Part shown: piece by piece, positions 8,485-17,900 of the stretch
Layout: each line of letters begins with the position of its first letter
Position numbering within the stretch: position 1 is the stretch's first letter
Program-made: the position numbers and the translations under genes
DNA from: an uncultured Lachnospiraceae bacterium
Lineage (GTDB): Bacteria; Bacillota; Clostridia; Lachnospirales; Lachnospiraceae
Assembly (NCBI GenBank): GCA_910586315.1
Contig: CAJUIP010000001.1
Span: 1-49,713 of the forward strand
Direction: 5' to 3'
Length of the DNA stretch: 49,713 bases
Notes under the pieces: generated by a model
Database searches by the model: none
What the model was told of the DNA's origin: nothing
What the model saw: only the letters and a program-made list of their open reading frames with translations

Positions 8485-9907
8485 CTGCACAAAGGATACT
8501 CCCATCATCTTAGGCTGTGCAGACAAGCCGATATATGGGAAAGGCATCAGAATCACGCCCCGGATAGATGGCAGGAAAGACAGCGAACATTTCCGGAAAG
8601 CATACCTGCCGGAATTACTTCCGCTGGAGGAATATGACCTGATCGTAGCCCTTTTGTCCGGCGGTAAGGATTCCGTAGCCTGCTATTATAAACTGCTGGA
8701 GCTTGGCGTGCCAAAAACAAAGATTGAGTTCTGGCACCATGATATTGACGGCGGGCATCCCTCAAGGCGCATGGACTGGCGGTGTACGCAGAATTATGTC
8801 AGGGCGCTGGCAGAAGCGGAAAATGTGGATCTGCGTGTCTCCTACCGTGTGAACGGCTTTTTCGGGGAATTATACAGGATCGGGGCATCGGAGCCTATAG
8901 AATGGATTGAGCCTGATACACAGGAAGTGAAGCAGTGCAGACTCTCCCCAAACTACATTAAATGCCAGAAGATGAAGGAACAGGCAACGGAAGAAATGGA
9001 ATCCCTGTTAAAAACATACGGATACAGAATGAGATTTCCCGCAAAGACCGGGGATTTGAGCCGCAGATGGTGCAGCGCATATTTAAAGATCATGGTTGCT
9101 GATTCTGTAATAGCGAATCTGGATACCTTGGGGGAACTGGAACGGCTGGGAGGGAAATGTCGGAAGTTTCCGGGCAAGGGCAGCATTGGAAATGGAAGGT
9201 GGTGCAGTGCACAGCTAAAAAGGGAAGTAGCAGATTCCGTTATAAGGAATATTGACAAGATGGAAGAAATTGGAGGAAAAAGGCATAAATTTCCGGTAAA
9301 GGGTGGCACACATCAAGGGCGCTGGTGTTCCGGCAGTTTAAAAGCGGCGGTACAGGATAGTGTGACAAGCAATTTAGAAAAGACCAGAACAAACAAAAAA
9401 ATCCTGATTGTTTCAGGCGAACGGCGTGGGGAATCTGCTGGGCGGTCAAGATACAATGAGATGGAGATACACCGCACCAATGCTGAGAAACGCTCCCACA
9501 GGCTTGTGCATCAGTGGAGGGCGGTGATTGACTATTCCGAGAAAGACGTCTGGGAAGTATTGAAACGTCATAAGGTAAATCCCCATCCCTGTTACCGTAT
9601 CGGATGGAACCGGTGCAGCTGCGCTATGTGCATCTTTTCTACACCGTCACTGTTTGCCGGGATCAGGGAGATATACCCGGAGGAATATGCGTCATTAAGG
9701 CAGGATGAAGAGATACTCGGATTTACCCTTGATAATAAAAAGTGCCTGGATGATTTTGTAGGGGATGCAGGATCATGTGTATATTGGGAAGATAAAGCGG
9801 CAGTCCGTTCCATACAGACTGGCGTTTTTTCAGTTGGGGATATTTATGTGAAGGAATGGAAATACCCGGCAGGGGCATTCCATGGCGCAGAGGGTGGGCC
9901 GTGCTGA
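8465..9907 (+). CDS. PAPS-reductase-like PP-loop enzyme with triplicated RWCS unit
   Basis: A 480-residue N-type ATP pyrophosphatase of the PAPS reductase / DndC-like superfamily. The PP-loop SGGKDSV is at residues 65-71, followed by the HHDIDGG motif at 91-97. Residues 188-314 hold three tandem copies of a ~42-residue unit, each with FPxK, RWCSxxLK and a VxDSVxxN helix (RWCS at 201, 245 and 286); relatives normally carry one. A C-terminal cysteine cluster (C376, C384, C386, C389) could hold a metal or Fe-S centre, as in DndC. ATG 8465 is chosen over 8444 because AAGGAG lies 9 nt before it. It opens the block containing the helicase and JAB-E1-E2 genes. Likely activates a substrate by adenylation for sulfur or related chemistry; sulfate assimilation is unlikely given the context. 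Confidence 0.75.
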   Translation: MFIKDIDCTKDTPIILGCADKPIYGKGIRITPRIDGRKDSEHFRKAYLPELLPLEEYDLIVALLSGGKDSVACYYKLLELGVPKTKIEFWHHDIDGGHPSRRMDWRCTQNYVRALAEAENVDLRVSYRVNGFFGELYRIGASEPIEWIEPDTQEVKQCRLSPNYIKCQKMKEQATEEMESLLKTYGYRMRFPAKTGDLSRRWCSAYLKIMVADSVIANLDTLGELERLGGKCRKFPGKGSIGNGRWCSAQLKREVADSVIRNIDKMEEIGGKRHKFPVKGGTHQGRWCSGSLKAAVQDSVTSNLEKTRTNKKILIVSGERRGESAGRSRYNEMEIHRTNAEKRSHRLVHQWRAVIDYSEKDVWEVLKRHKVNPHPCYRIGWNRCSCAMCIFSTPSLFAGIREIYPEEYASLRQDEEILGFTLDNKKCLDDFVGDAGSCVYWEDKAAVRSIQTGVFSVGDIYVKEWKYPAGAFHGAEGGPC

Positions 9908-10057
9908 GTATGGTACTGTCAGGCAGGATATATTACGACCAATGCCTTCACTGCTATTCTGCCGTATATGAAGGGAATACAGCAATATATTCTATCAATA
10001 GCGCCTGAGACATCAGCGTTATCAGACCATGAATGGATGACAGAAAGGAGGGCTACA

Positions 10058-10177
10058 TTGGGGAAACTCAAATTATTTGAAAATATTTTAAAGGCTGCTT
10101 CGGCGTTAATCGCTTCCGCCATGTCCATCATCAAATTTATTGGCATCATCGGAAAGATAAAACCGGCGGCTTTGTAG
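10058..10177 (+). CDS. Small hydrophobic peptide (39 aa)
   Basis: A TTG start at 10058 has a strong AAGGAGG (10045-10051) 6 nt upstream and opens a 39-residue ORF: a short basic N-terminus, then a hydrophobic helix (about residues 10-33, around ALIASAMSIIKFIGIIGKI) with lysines near the end. The strong ribosome-binding site argues for real translation. Such peptides can be membrane toxins, phage-like holins or regulators of neighbours; none can be chosen from sequence alone. It sits between the PAPS-reductase-like and helicase genes. An in-frame ATG at 9968 lacks a ribosome-binding site. Confidence 0.5.
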   Translation: MGKLKLFENILKAASALIASAMSIIKFIGIIGKIKPAAL

Positions 10178-10273
10178 GCTTGCCACAAACCAAAAAGACA
10201 GCATACGGCAGGGCGTCCCATGTTGGGGAGCCTTGTTTTGTATGTTCCAAAATATGAGGAGGTGATCAGAACC

Positions 10274-13200
10274 ATGCGGACAAAGCTGATGAAAATGGAA
10301 TATTTCGACCTAAAGGCGGAGACACGCCTGGAAACCTATGCGGATACGGTAGTGATTGAGAAAGAAGGAAATGCTTCCTTTATCACGGCAGTCCGGTTCG
10401 GAGGGTATCCTGAGAGCGTCAAGGGCATGAGTGACGCCATATATGGGGGCGGTTCCGTGACGGTGGAAATCGACGGTAAACCTGTTATCTTATGCAGCCG
10501 TATGAAACAGTACCGCAAGGAATTATCCCATGACGGTATTTACGCAGAAGCTACCCTGATAATCCGTGACGGGGAAGTGAATGCCGACAATGGAGGGGAA
10601 GAAAACAAAAATGCAGATAAGCCGGACATGCCCCGTAAATGTTACCTGTTCTGCGAGCAGGGCGACAGGGACCGGCTGTTTGAGGAATTGGACAAGAAAA
10701 CCGGCGTCCCGCTGATATCGGAATTCAAGGAGTATGTGTTATCAGAATTACAGGACAGGGAGATATTAAAACCCCTGCAGGTGATTTCCTGCCGAGAAAA
10801 GTTTGACGTATGGCTGCTTTCTGTAACGAAGGGTGAGGAGAATGTTATCTCTGTAATGAATGACGGGCTGAAATCCGGCGCTATCGCAATACCTGGCTCT
10901 AACGGCGATAAATTTCCTGCTGTCCGTTCCGTGACACAGTATCTGGATGCATTTGGGGTTATGATTGCGGAGCGCATCAAGAACCAGTTCCGGCCGCTGT
11001 TTGACCCGGCTGTGGAAGCCTTGTCGCCGGAGATACTGGCAGTGAATGAGAACATTAAAAAGAATGCAGGGTACAGCCTGTATGACGCCCAGCTTGCAGT
11101 ATGTGAGGCGCACAAACGCTGTTTAGAGCGGGGCAAGGCTACCCTGTGCATCGCGGAATGCGGGGCGGGAAAGACAAAGATCGGGCTGGCCGCGCTTCAT
11201 TCCTACCAGCAGAGGAAAACTTTCGGAGGACGGCCGGAGAAACATTTCAATATTGTCCTGTGCCCTTCCCATATGACAAAGAAGTGGGTACGGGAAATAG
11301 AGGAATCCCTGCCGGATACGTTCGCCGTAGTTATAAACAGCATTACGGAACTACAGAACGCCTACGACGCATATGAAAGGGACAGTAAAACCTGTTACGT
11401 GATTATGTCAAAGGAGAAAGCCCGTGACGGCTATATGAAACGTCCCGCCGTCAGATGGAATGAGCGGAGGAAGGCATTTCTCTGCCCTGACTGCGGCCGG
11501 ACAATAGAGATGGAGCTGACTGACGATGGTTCAAAATACAGGGTTCCGGCAGATGCGTTATTCTTTAAGCGGGAAAATAAGCAGAACCACAAGTGCGAGC
11601 ATTGCGGCTCCCTGTTATGGACAGCACTCCGCCCAGAACAGCAGACAGAATGGGTGAAAGTCTCAAACTTCGGTTTCGTCCACCGCAGGCAGGCTGCCCA
11701 GTACCTGAAAGGATTGAAGAAGAAGCCGACATTGTATGGTGCGGTGCAGGCGGTTGCGGATGATCCGGATGGATGCTTTCCCAATACGGGCGCATACAGG
11801 CGGTTCCCCCTGTCAACTTATATCAAGCGCCATATGCACGGAAAAATAGACGGGCTGATTGTTGACGAACTACACAATTACAACAATAATTCCGGTCAGG
11901 GCGATGCTATGGGGGAATTATTTCAGGCGGCAAAGAAAGTAGTTGGAATGACGGCAACGCTTATCAATGGCTACAGCTCCGGCATCTTCCATCTGCTGTA
12001 CCGTATTTCCCCAGACCTGATGTTGAAGGACGGCAAGTGTTACGATAAGCCCACCGAGTTCAATTCGGAATACGGCGTGACCGAGAGCATCTACGAAGTG
12101 GCGGCCCCGGACTACAATTCCAACCGCCGCACATCGAAAAGGAAACTCAGGGAGCGGCAGCTTCCAGGAGTGTCCCCACTGGTGTATTCCCGGTTCCTCA
12201 TGGATTCAGCGGCATTTTTAAGCTTGAATGATATGGGGAAAGACCTGCCTGAATATGAGGAGATTCCCATACAGTTACAGATGAATGAGGACGTGGCACG
12301 GGAATACCGCCGTCTGGAGGCTGGATTCAAAAATATCCTGCGTTCCCAGAAGGATATTTCAAAGAAAGTGATGTCCGCTTATTTAGGGCTGCTGACGGTC
12401 TATCCTGACCAGCCTTATGGACAGAAACCGATCCTGCATCCGGTCACCGGCGATGAACTGATTGTGCCGAAAGATACATCCAGCTTTCAGGAACTGCATG
12501 AAAAAGATTATTCCGTGCTGGAAGTGGTACAGAAAAAAGTTGAGGAAGGCGGGCGTGTCCTTATCTACACCAGCTGGATCAGGACGGATACACAGGAGAA
12601 GCTCTCCAATCTCCTTGCGGAAAACGGGTACAGGGTGGGAATCCTGACTGTCGCCGTCCCGCCGAACAAGAGGGAGGAATGGGTGGAAAACCAGGTAAGG
12701 GACGGGATTCAGGTATTGATTACCAATCCGAGCCTTGTGGAAACCGGCCTTGATTTAAACGATTTTACCACGATCTATTACTACAACATTTCCTACAACC
12801 TGTTTACCCTGCGGCAGTCCTCCAGACGGTCGTGGCGCATCAACCAGAAAGCCCCGCGGGTGGAGGTTTACTTCTCTTATTACGAGGGAACCATGCAGAA
12901 CCGTGCGGTCAGGCTGATGGCATCCAAACTGGCTGTTGCAGGCATTATCGAGGGTAATTTTACGGATGAAGGGCTTGCGGCAATGTCTGACTGTGCGGAT
13001 ATGACAACAGCTTTGGCCCGTGAACTGACACAGGGCATAAAAGATGAAGTGGAGGACTTGGGAGCCGTATTTAAGAAGATGGCAATCCTGAAACCTGTCC
13101 AGCCACGGGCTGTGCTTGAAATCACGGATGAAAAGACAGATATGGGGGCTGCTGCGGAAGATACTGCGGATGTAAATGATGGCTTTGATGATAATACTGT

Positions 13201-13414
13201 CATCCATGTAGATATGACAGTATATCAGGGATATTACAATATCACAGACGACACATCGGAAATGACCATATACAGTACAAATGCGCCGGTTCCAACGGTT
13301 GCCCTGCTTTCCTTTGTAAACAGTACCAGACCGGGAAGGGCGGAATGGAATGGAATTGTAAAGGGAACAGACAGTCTGCTGTATGATTTCGCTATGGAAT
13401 CAATGGCGGCCTGA
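10274..13414 (+). CDS. Large SF2 DEAD/DEAH helicase with zinc ribbons
   Basis: A 1046-residue superfamily 2 helicase. The N-terminal ~280 residues are element-specific. Walker A (ECGAGKT) is near residue 300, the DExH box (DELH) near 530, and motif III (GMTATL) follows. Two CxxC pairs between Walker A and DELH (CPDC about 403, CEHC about 441) probably form a zinc ribbon. The second RecA domain has LITNPSLVETGLDL and a motif VI-like QSSRRSWRINQ near 850. ATG 10274 is chosen over 10220 because GGAGGTGATC precedes it at good spacing. It likely remodels or unwinds element DNA during replication or repair, given Rad52 and SMC-like genes downstream. Confidence 0.8.
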   Translation: MRTKLMKMEYFDLKAETRLETYADTVVIEKEGNASFITAVRFGGYPESVKGMSDAIYGGGSVTVEIDGKPVILCSRMKQYRKELSHDGIYAEATLIIRDGEVNADNGGEENKNADKPDMPRKCYLFCEQGDRDRLFEELDKKTGVPLISEFKEYVLSELQDREILKPLQVISCREKFDVWLLSVTKGEENVISVMNDGLKSGAIAIPGSNGDKFPAVRSVTQYLDAFGVMIAERIKNQFRPLFDPAVEALSPEILAVNENIKKNAGYSLYDAQLAVCEAHKRCLERGKATLCIAECGAGKTKIGLAALHSYQQRKTFGGRPEKHFNIVLCPSHMTKKWVREIEESLPDTFAVVINSITELQNAYDAYERDSKTCYVIMSKEKARDGYMKRPAVRWNERRKAFLCPDCGRTIEMELTDDGSKYRVPADALFFKRENKQNHKCEHCGSLLWTALRPEQQTEWVKVSNFGFVHRRQAAQYLKGLKKKPTLYGAVQAVADDPDGCFPNTGAYRRFPLSTYIKRHMHGKIDGLIVDELHNYNNNSGQGDAMGELFQAAKKVVGMTATLINGYSSGIFHLLYRISPDLMLKDGKCYDKPTEFNSEYGVTESIYEVAAPDYNSNRRTSKRKLRERQLPGVSPLVYSRFLMDSAAFLSLNDMGKDLPEYEEIPIQLQMNEDVAREYRRLEAGFKNILRSQKDISKKVMSAYLGLLTVYPDQPYGQKPILHPVTGDELIVPKDTSSFQELHEKDYSVLEVVQKKVEEGGRVLIYTSWIRTDTQEKLSNLLAENGYRVGILTVAVPPNKREEWVENQVRDGIQVLITNPSLVETGLDLNDFTTIYYYNISYNLFTLRQSSRRSWRINQKAPRVEVYFSYYEGTMQNRAVRLMASKLAVAGIIEGNFTDEGLAAMSDCADMTTALARELTQGIKDEVEDLGAVFKKMAILKPVQPRAVLEITDEKTDMGAAAEDTADVNDGFDDNTVIHVDMTVYQGYYNITDDTSEMTIYSTNAPVPTVALLSFVNSTRPGRAEWNGIVKGTDSLLYDFAMESMAA

Positions 13415-13522
13415 ATGGAACGGCATGTTGCTATATGGGAGATATTCTTAAATAGCAGGAACATAACCGTATATCTGTCCGATTCTATGATCTGCAAGGG
13501 AGCATACAAAAAACATATCAAA

Positions 13523-13555
13523 ACAGCGCTCAGGGAACTTCTCCCGGAGCGCTGT
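13523..13555 (+). terminator. Strong intercistronic hairpin
   Basis: ACAGCGCTC (13523-13531) pairs perfectly with GAGCGCTGT (13547-13555), with an inner GGGA/TCCC stem. It is followed by CATTATAAAA rather than a T run, so it may be an RNA-processing or stabilising hairpin instead of a full terminator. It fills the 174-bp gap between helicase and JAB genes. Confidence 0.5.
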
Positions 13556-13588
13556 CATTATAAAAAATAAGAAAAGGAGCAAATGAAT

Positions 13589-14890
13589 ATGGAAAACATG
13601 GAAAACAACAACTTATTTGACCTGGGGAGCGCACCTGTAGCCGAGGATTTTGACCCGTTTGCAATGGATGAGGAATTACTTGAGGAGGGAGCTGCTGTTA
13701 AAAATGATGCTGGGGAAAGTGCTTCTGCCCAGCAGCCGGAAGCGGACAGCACGGCCTCCAAACAGGCAGGGAAGGAATCCAAGGAATCAGCGGCAAAGGC
13801 TCCTGTTCCGGAGACTGGAAATGCGCCGAAATCCAAACCTGCGAAAGCAGAGCCGAACCTGGAGGAAAAGCCGCCTGTATTCGCCTATGCGGGTGCAACG
13901 GAGACGATCAGCGACACTTCCATGACCTTTGATGAACTGCGTATTGAGAAAGCTGGTGATTTCCCGGAACTGGATGACGGCAAGCGGGTGTCATGGACGG
14001 TGGAGTACGGCAAGATCACCAAAAGCGTTGCCGACCCGAAGGGAACCAGTATCGGCAAAATGAAATCGGACATTGAAGCATCCAAGGAGTTCCTTGACAG
14101 CTTGAAGAAAGCGAAGGACAAGAATCCGGTCTGCAAGGTAAAACCACGCGTTACCGCCCAGAGCAAAGGCACGGCGGCAGAATATAAAGGCGTATTTGTT
14201 ACGCTGGAAGAGGCTGAGGAAGCAGGGAAAGTGATTTCCATCGTACCGTCCCGTGACGGCAGGGTGTATGAGATCCGGGATACGGAGATGGGGAGGTTTG
14301 TCACAACGGCGGCCGGATGCGATATGCTTTCCGAGATCCGGGCAGGGTTTACTCCTGCCCTGCCCCGTATCCCGCTGAAGCTGACGATGCAGGTATTTGC
14401 TTTCTTCCGCCATTATATCAGCAATGATTCTGAGAGCGAAGCGCTGCTCAATATCTACTGGGATAAGGAAAAGCAGGAATTTATAGCCGATGCGCCGGAG
14501 CAGATTGTGACGGAAGTTTCCGTGGAGGGCCGGATCAGCGAGAAATATATGTGCGACCGCTATATCCATTACATGGATATCCATTCCCATAACCGGATGG
14601 ACGCATTCTTTTCTACGATTGACGACCATGACGAGAGGGCGACCAGGCTGTACACGGTGGTCGGAAGGATGGACAGCCCGGTGCCGGAAATCAGGACACG
14701 GATTTCCAATGGGGGAAAGTTCCTGGATATCGCCCCTGCGGAAGTCTTTGAACTGATGGAGGAGCCGTATCCGGACGAGTGGGAGGAGCATGTGGAGGTG
14801 AAAAAACACCATAAAAAAATGATCCATAAAGCGGCTTCCAAATGTGGGAAGCTGGGGAAAAAGCTCAGGAAGAAGGTGGGTATCTTATGA
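13589..14890 (+). CDS. JAMM (JAB/MPN+) metalloprotease, PRTRC-A-like
   Basis: A ~433-residue protein in three parts. Residues 1-95 are low-complexity and acidic. Residues ~96-190 (VFAYAGATETISD, then GDFPELDDGKR) recall the small beta-grasp PRTRC-C protein and may be a ubiquitin-like domain. The C-terminal ~240-390 is a JAB domain: an upstream Glu (about 283-285), then HSHNRMDAFFSTID at 332-345, exactly HxHx7Sx2D, the zinc site of deubiquitinase-type JAMM proteases. ATG 13589 is favoured over 13583 because GGAG (13576-13579) is 9 nt away. It overlaps the E1-like gene by an ATGA. It should process or remove a ubiquitin-like modifier; the substrate is not known. Confidence 0.78.
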   Translation: MENMENNNLFDLGSAPVAEDFDPFAMDEELLEEGAAVKNDAGESASAQQPEADSTASKQAGKESKESAAKAPVPETGNAPKSKPAKAEPNLEEKPPVFAYAGATETISDTSMTFDELRIEKAGDFPELDDGKRVSWTVEYGKITKSVADPKGTSIGKMKSDIEASKEFLDSLKKAKDKNPVCKVKPRVTAQSKGTAAEYKGVFVTLEEAEEAGKVISIVPSRDGRVYEIRDTEMGRFVTTAAGCDMLSEIRAGFTPALPRIPLKLTMQVFAFFRHYISNDSESEALLNIYWDKEKQEFIADAPEQIVTEVSVEGRISEKYMCDRYIHYMDIHSHNRMDAFFSTIDDHDERATRLYTVVGRMDSPVPEIRTRISNGGKFLDIAPAEVFELMEEPYPDEWEEHVEVKKHHKKMIHKAASKCGKLGKKLRKKVGIL

Positions 14891-15669
14891 AGTTCGCTCT
14901 TGAGAGGCCTGTGAAAATCGTCATGCTTGGGGCAGGCGGGACGGGAGGGCATATTGCGCCGCATTTGTACAGGCTGCTCCATGCCCTTGACCGGCCTGTG
15001 AAAGTAATCATTGCTGACGGCGATCTTGTTGAGGAGAAAAACCTTGTCCGGCAGAACTTCATAGCCGCCGACCTTGGGAAGAATAAGGCGCAGGTACTGG
15101 CGGAACGCTATGCCTCCGCTTTTGGCATGGAAGCGCAGTATATTCCGGAATTTGTTGAAAGTGAGGAAATGCTTTCAGAACTGGTAAAGCCGGAGAGCCG
15201 CCCTGTGTGGATGGATTCCGAAAAATATCCGCAGGAGCTGCCTATCCTGATCGGCGCTGTGGATAACAACAGGAGCCGCCAGCTCTGCCATCAGGTGTTC
15301 CGGAAATCGGAGGAACTGGTCTATATTGACAGCGGCAACGGGGAATACACCGGGCAGGTGGTATGCGGGATACGCCGCGGGAGAAAGACATCCTATAAGC
15401 CCGTCGGGGAGGTTTATCCCGATGTGCTGGACAGGACCGATAAATTCCCCACGGAATTGTCATGTGCGGAAGCAGCTGTGTCCGCTCCCCAGAGCATTAC
15501 GGCAAATATCATGGCGGCCGCGGCTGTTGTGGCGTACATCTACAATATCCTTGTCCTGGGAAGCATCGAGGTAAAGAACGTCACATTTTCCACAAGGACG
15601 GTGAACCTGAAGCCTGTTCTGTCAGAGAAAAGAAAGGGATCGGAGAATCGAAAAAGAAAGGAGGCATAA
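14887..15669 (+). CDS. ThiF/E1-like adenylyltransferase (PRTRC ThiF-type)
   Basis: A 260-residue E1-like enzyme. The nucleotide-binding GAGGTGG is at residues 15-21, then IADGDLVEEKNLVRQNF (43-58) with the Asp and Arg/Gln expected for ATP and Ub-tail binding, and AVDNNRSR (124-131) as the conserved ThiF-fold turn. C193 in ELSCAEA is the best candidate for the thioester-forming cysteine. The start overlaps the JAB gene stop (ATGA); an in-frame ATG at 14842 has no ribosome-binding site. It would adenylate the C-terminus of a ubiquitin-like protein and pass it to the E2-like product at 18777. Confidence 0.82.
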   Translation: MKFALERPVKIVMLGAGGTGGHIAPHLYRLLHALDRPVKVIIADGDLVEEKNLVRQNFIAADLGKNKAQVLAERYASAFGMEAQYIPEFVESEEMLSELVKPESRPVWMDSEKYPQELPILIGAVDNNRSRQLCHQVFRKSEELVYIDSGNGEYTGQVVCGIRRGRKTSYKPVGEVYPDVLDRTDKFPTELSCAEAAVSAPQSITANIMAAAAVVAYIYNILVLGSIEVKNVTFSTRTVNLKPVLSEKRKGSENRKRKEA

Positions 15670-15672
15670 AAG

Positions 15673-16128
15673 ATGTCAATGCAATCACAGAAAAAGAACA
15701 TGAAAACCATACACGGCCTCGTATCGCAAAATCTGGGATACATTTTCGGTGAGCGGGAAAGCGGGCCGAATGGCGCAAAAAAACAGTTCCATACAAAGTC
15801 GGCAGCATTCTTACGTGCCCTTGGAAAGGATTTAGGCTTTCGGGAATGTAAAGTGATGAATAACTATGGCGGCATTGCCGTATCCGGGGAGGTTACGCTT
15901 ATGGGCATGTGGAGCGAAGGGAATGGGCTGTATGTTCAGCTGTCCCAGTCCTCTATGGGCTGGCAGTCCTTTTTATACCGGCAGATTTCCCATATGAAAG
16001 ATTACACCGGAGGGAGAAACCAGTGGCTTCCGGCAGATATGTTCGCTTCCGGGAAATATGCGGAGCTAGTGGACACACTGCTGGCATTGCGGAAACCGTC
16101 AAAGGAGGAGGCAGGGTATGCAGCATGA
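15673..16128 (+). CDS. Hypothetical protein in E1-E2 module
   Basis: A 151-residue basic protein of unknown family, with Gly-rich beta-type segments (NYGGIAVSGEVTLMG) in the middle. GGAGG ends about 8 nt before ATG 15673, and the gene starts 3 nt after the E1-like stop. It overlaps the methyltransferase by 11 nt. Its fixed place between E1-like and methyltransferase genes suggests a structural or DNA-binding role in the same pathway, but nothing in the sequence proves it. Confidence 0.55.
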   Translation: MSMQSQKKNMKTIHGLVSQNLGYIFGERESGPNGAKKQFHTKSAAFLRALGKDLGFRECKVMNNYGGIAVSGEVTLMGMWSEGNGLYVQLSQSSMGWQSFLYRQISHMKDYTGGRNQWLPADMFASGKYAELVDTLLALRKPSKEEAGYAA

Positions 16129-17881
16129 TGAAGAAAACGGCGGGCAGCATTACGCCCTTGTAAAACTGGAAGAATCCGCCCGTGCCATCAGGCAGGCCGT
16201 CAATGAATTTCCGGTACTGCGCAGACGGGTGGAGAAATATAGGGAAAACAGGGCAAAGGCCCGTGAAGCATACAATGACCTGAAACAGCAGCAGGTCAGG
16301 GCTCTGTCAGCCCTGCGCTATGCGGCACTGTCTTTGCTTGAGATGGAGCTGCCGCAGATGGCGGACTATTCCGTAAAATTGAGCGAGTCCGTAAAGGCGT
16401 TTAATCTTATGACGCCGGATTATACAAGGCTGTGTGAGTTTCTGTCCGATTATCTCGAAAAACTGCCCCTTGCAGGAAATACCGAAGCAAAGACCACTAG
16501 CGCTGCTGTCATTGGTCATCTGATGGCAGGCGTCAAGATGGGCTATTATCCTACGGATCTGGAACATATCAGGTATCTGGCCCATGGCATTGAATTTCCA
16601 GAGGAGATTACAGCAAACCTGCTTGACCCGTGTTGTGGCTGCGGGATGGCGCTGCATACGCTGGCGGAGAGGAAGAATTGTAAAACCTACGGAGTGGAGC
16701 TTGACAGGCACAGGGCGGAGGAGTCTCTGGCACGGCTGGATCGTGTCGGTTTTGGTTCTTATTTCCGTTCCCGGATCAGTAATGAAGCGTTCCATCTTAT
16801 GCTGCTGAATCCGCCGTATCTGTCAGTAATGACAGAGGGAGGGGCAAATACCCGGAATGAGAAAAGATTTCTAGTTGATTCCCTCTCCCATCTGCTTTAC
16901 GACGGGTTATTAATCTACATTATCCCTTATTATCGACTGACACCTGACATATGCCGCATTTTGTGTGATAATTTTGAGGATTTGACGGTATGGAAGTTTA
17001 CGGGCGGCGAGTTCCAGAGATTCAAGCAGGCGGCTGTCCTGGGTATCCGCAGGAAACGGCAGGATGGTTCTGAGAAGGCTGCAGGGCTTGCATCCCTGGC
17101 ATTCCAGCCCGAACAGTTGCCGGAACTTACGGAACTGCCGGAGAACCGTTACACCCTTCCCGATGTGGCAAAGAAAGTGGAATTGTTCAAGGGCGCCGAG
17201 TTTAATGTGGCGGAGCTGGCGGAACAGATGAAGAAATCAACCAGCTTTTCAAGGATGTTCGAGAAGAACAAACTGGACTGCGGCGAAAAGCGCCCTCTCC
17301 TGCCCCTGAATCTTGGGCAGGTCGGCCTGATCGGCGGTTCCGGACTGATTAACGGCCTTGTGGAATGTGATACGCCGCATATTATCAAGGGGCGCATTAT
17401 AAAAGAAACCAGTGTCAGCAGCGAGGAAAATCTGAACAGCAGGGGCGACCTGACTTCCACAACGGTTCACGAAACACGATCCAACAAGATGATATTTAAC
17501 CTGCTGACCCCGGAGGGATTTATTTCCCTTTCGGATTATGGAGGAAATGTGGATACAGAAAGTGACGGTGATAACGATAGGGATGCGGTTTTGGGCAAAA
17601 TATCAACAGCGATAAAATCCAGAGTGCCGTTAGGCAGGGTTGTCATTACAGCCCATGCACAGGATATTTTATCGAGTACGGATATCAATGCCGGCCTTTC
17701 CCGCCACCAGTCCGGTGACTGGGGCGAGGTCAGCAAGGCCGACTGGCGCGCGAATGACGGTGCGCTGAAATCTGGAGAACGCATTCTGTCCGCCTATACC
17801 GGTAAAGGCGGAAAACATTTCTGGATCATCACCGAGTCCGACCGGTCACATACAACGGTGATGATGCCGGAAGATTATTAA
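16118..17881 (+). CDS. DUF6094-like N6-adenine methyltransferase
   Basis: A 587-residue SAM-dependent methyltransferase. An N-terminal helical coiled region (1-120) precedes the Rossmann core: motif I LLDPCCGCGMAL at 168-179, VELD as the acidic loop after beta-2, and the catalytic LNPPY at 230-234. NPPY identifies N6-adenine or glutamine methyltransferases. The C-terminal half (from about 300) resembles a target-recognition or element-specific region. No restriction partner is adjacent. AAAGGAGGAGGC precedes ATG 16118. It could protect the element against host restriction or mark newly replicated DNA; glutamine methylation of protein is an alternative. Confidence 0.75.
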   Translation: MQHDEENGGQHYALVKLEESARAIRQAVNEFPVLRRRVEKYRENRAKAREAYNDLKQQQVRALSALRYAALSLLEMELPQMADYSVKLSESVKAFNLMTPDYTRLCEFLSDYLEKLPLAGNTEAKTTSAAVIGHLMAGVKMGYYPTDLEHIRYLAHGIEFPEEITANLLDPCCGCGMALHTLAERKNCKTYGVELDRHRAEESLARLDRVGFGSYFRSRISNEAFHLMLLNPPYLSVMTEGGANTRNEKRFLVDSLSHLLYDGLLIYIIPYYRLTPDICRILCDNFEDLTVWKFTGGEFQRFKQAAVLGIRRKRQDGSEKAAGLASLAFQPEQLPELTELPENRYTLPDVAKKVELFKGAEFNVAELAEQMKKSTSFSRMFEKNKLDCGEKRPLLPLNLGQVGLIGGSGLINGLVECDTPHIIKGRIIKETSVSSEENLNSRGDLTSTTVHETRSNKMIFNLLTPEGFISLSDYGGNVDTESDGDNDRDAVLGKISTAIKSRVPLGRVVITAHAQDILSSTDINAGLSRHQSGDWGEVSKADWRANDGALKSGERILSAYTGKGGKHFWIITESDRSHTTVMMPEDY

Positions 17882-17900
17882 AAAATATGGAGGAAAAGCA

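Noticed and set aside
13991..14827. 278-codon minus-strand ORF
   Set aside because: Opposes the JAB gene, whose JAMM motif is intact; composition rich in His and Arg is typical of a shadow frame.
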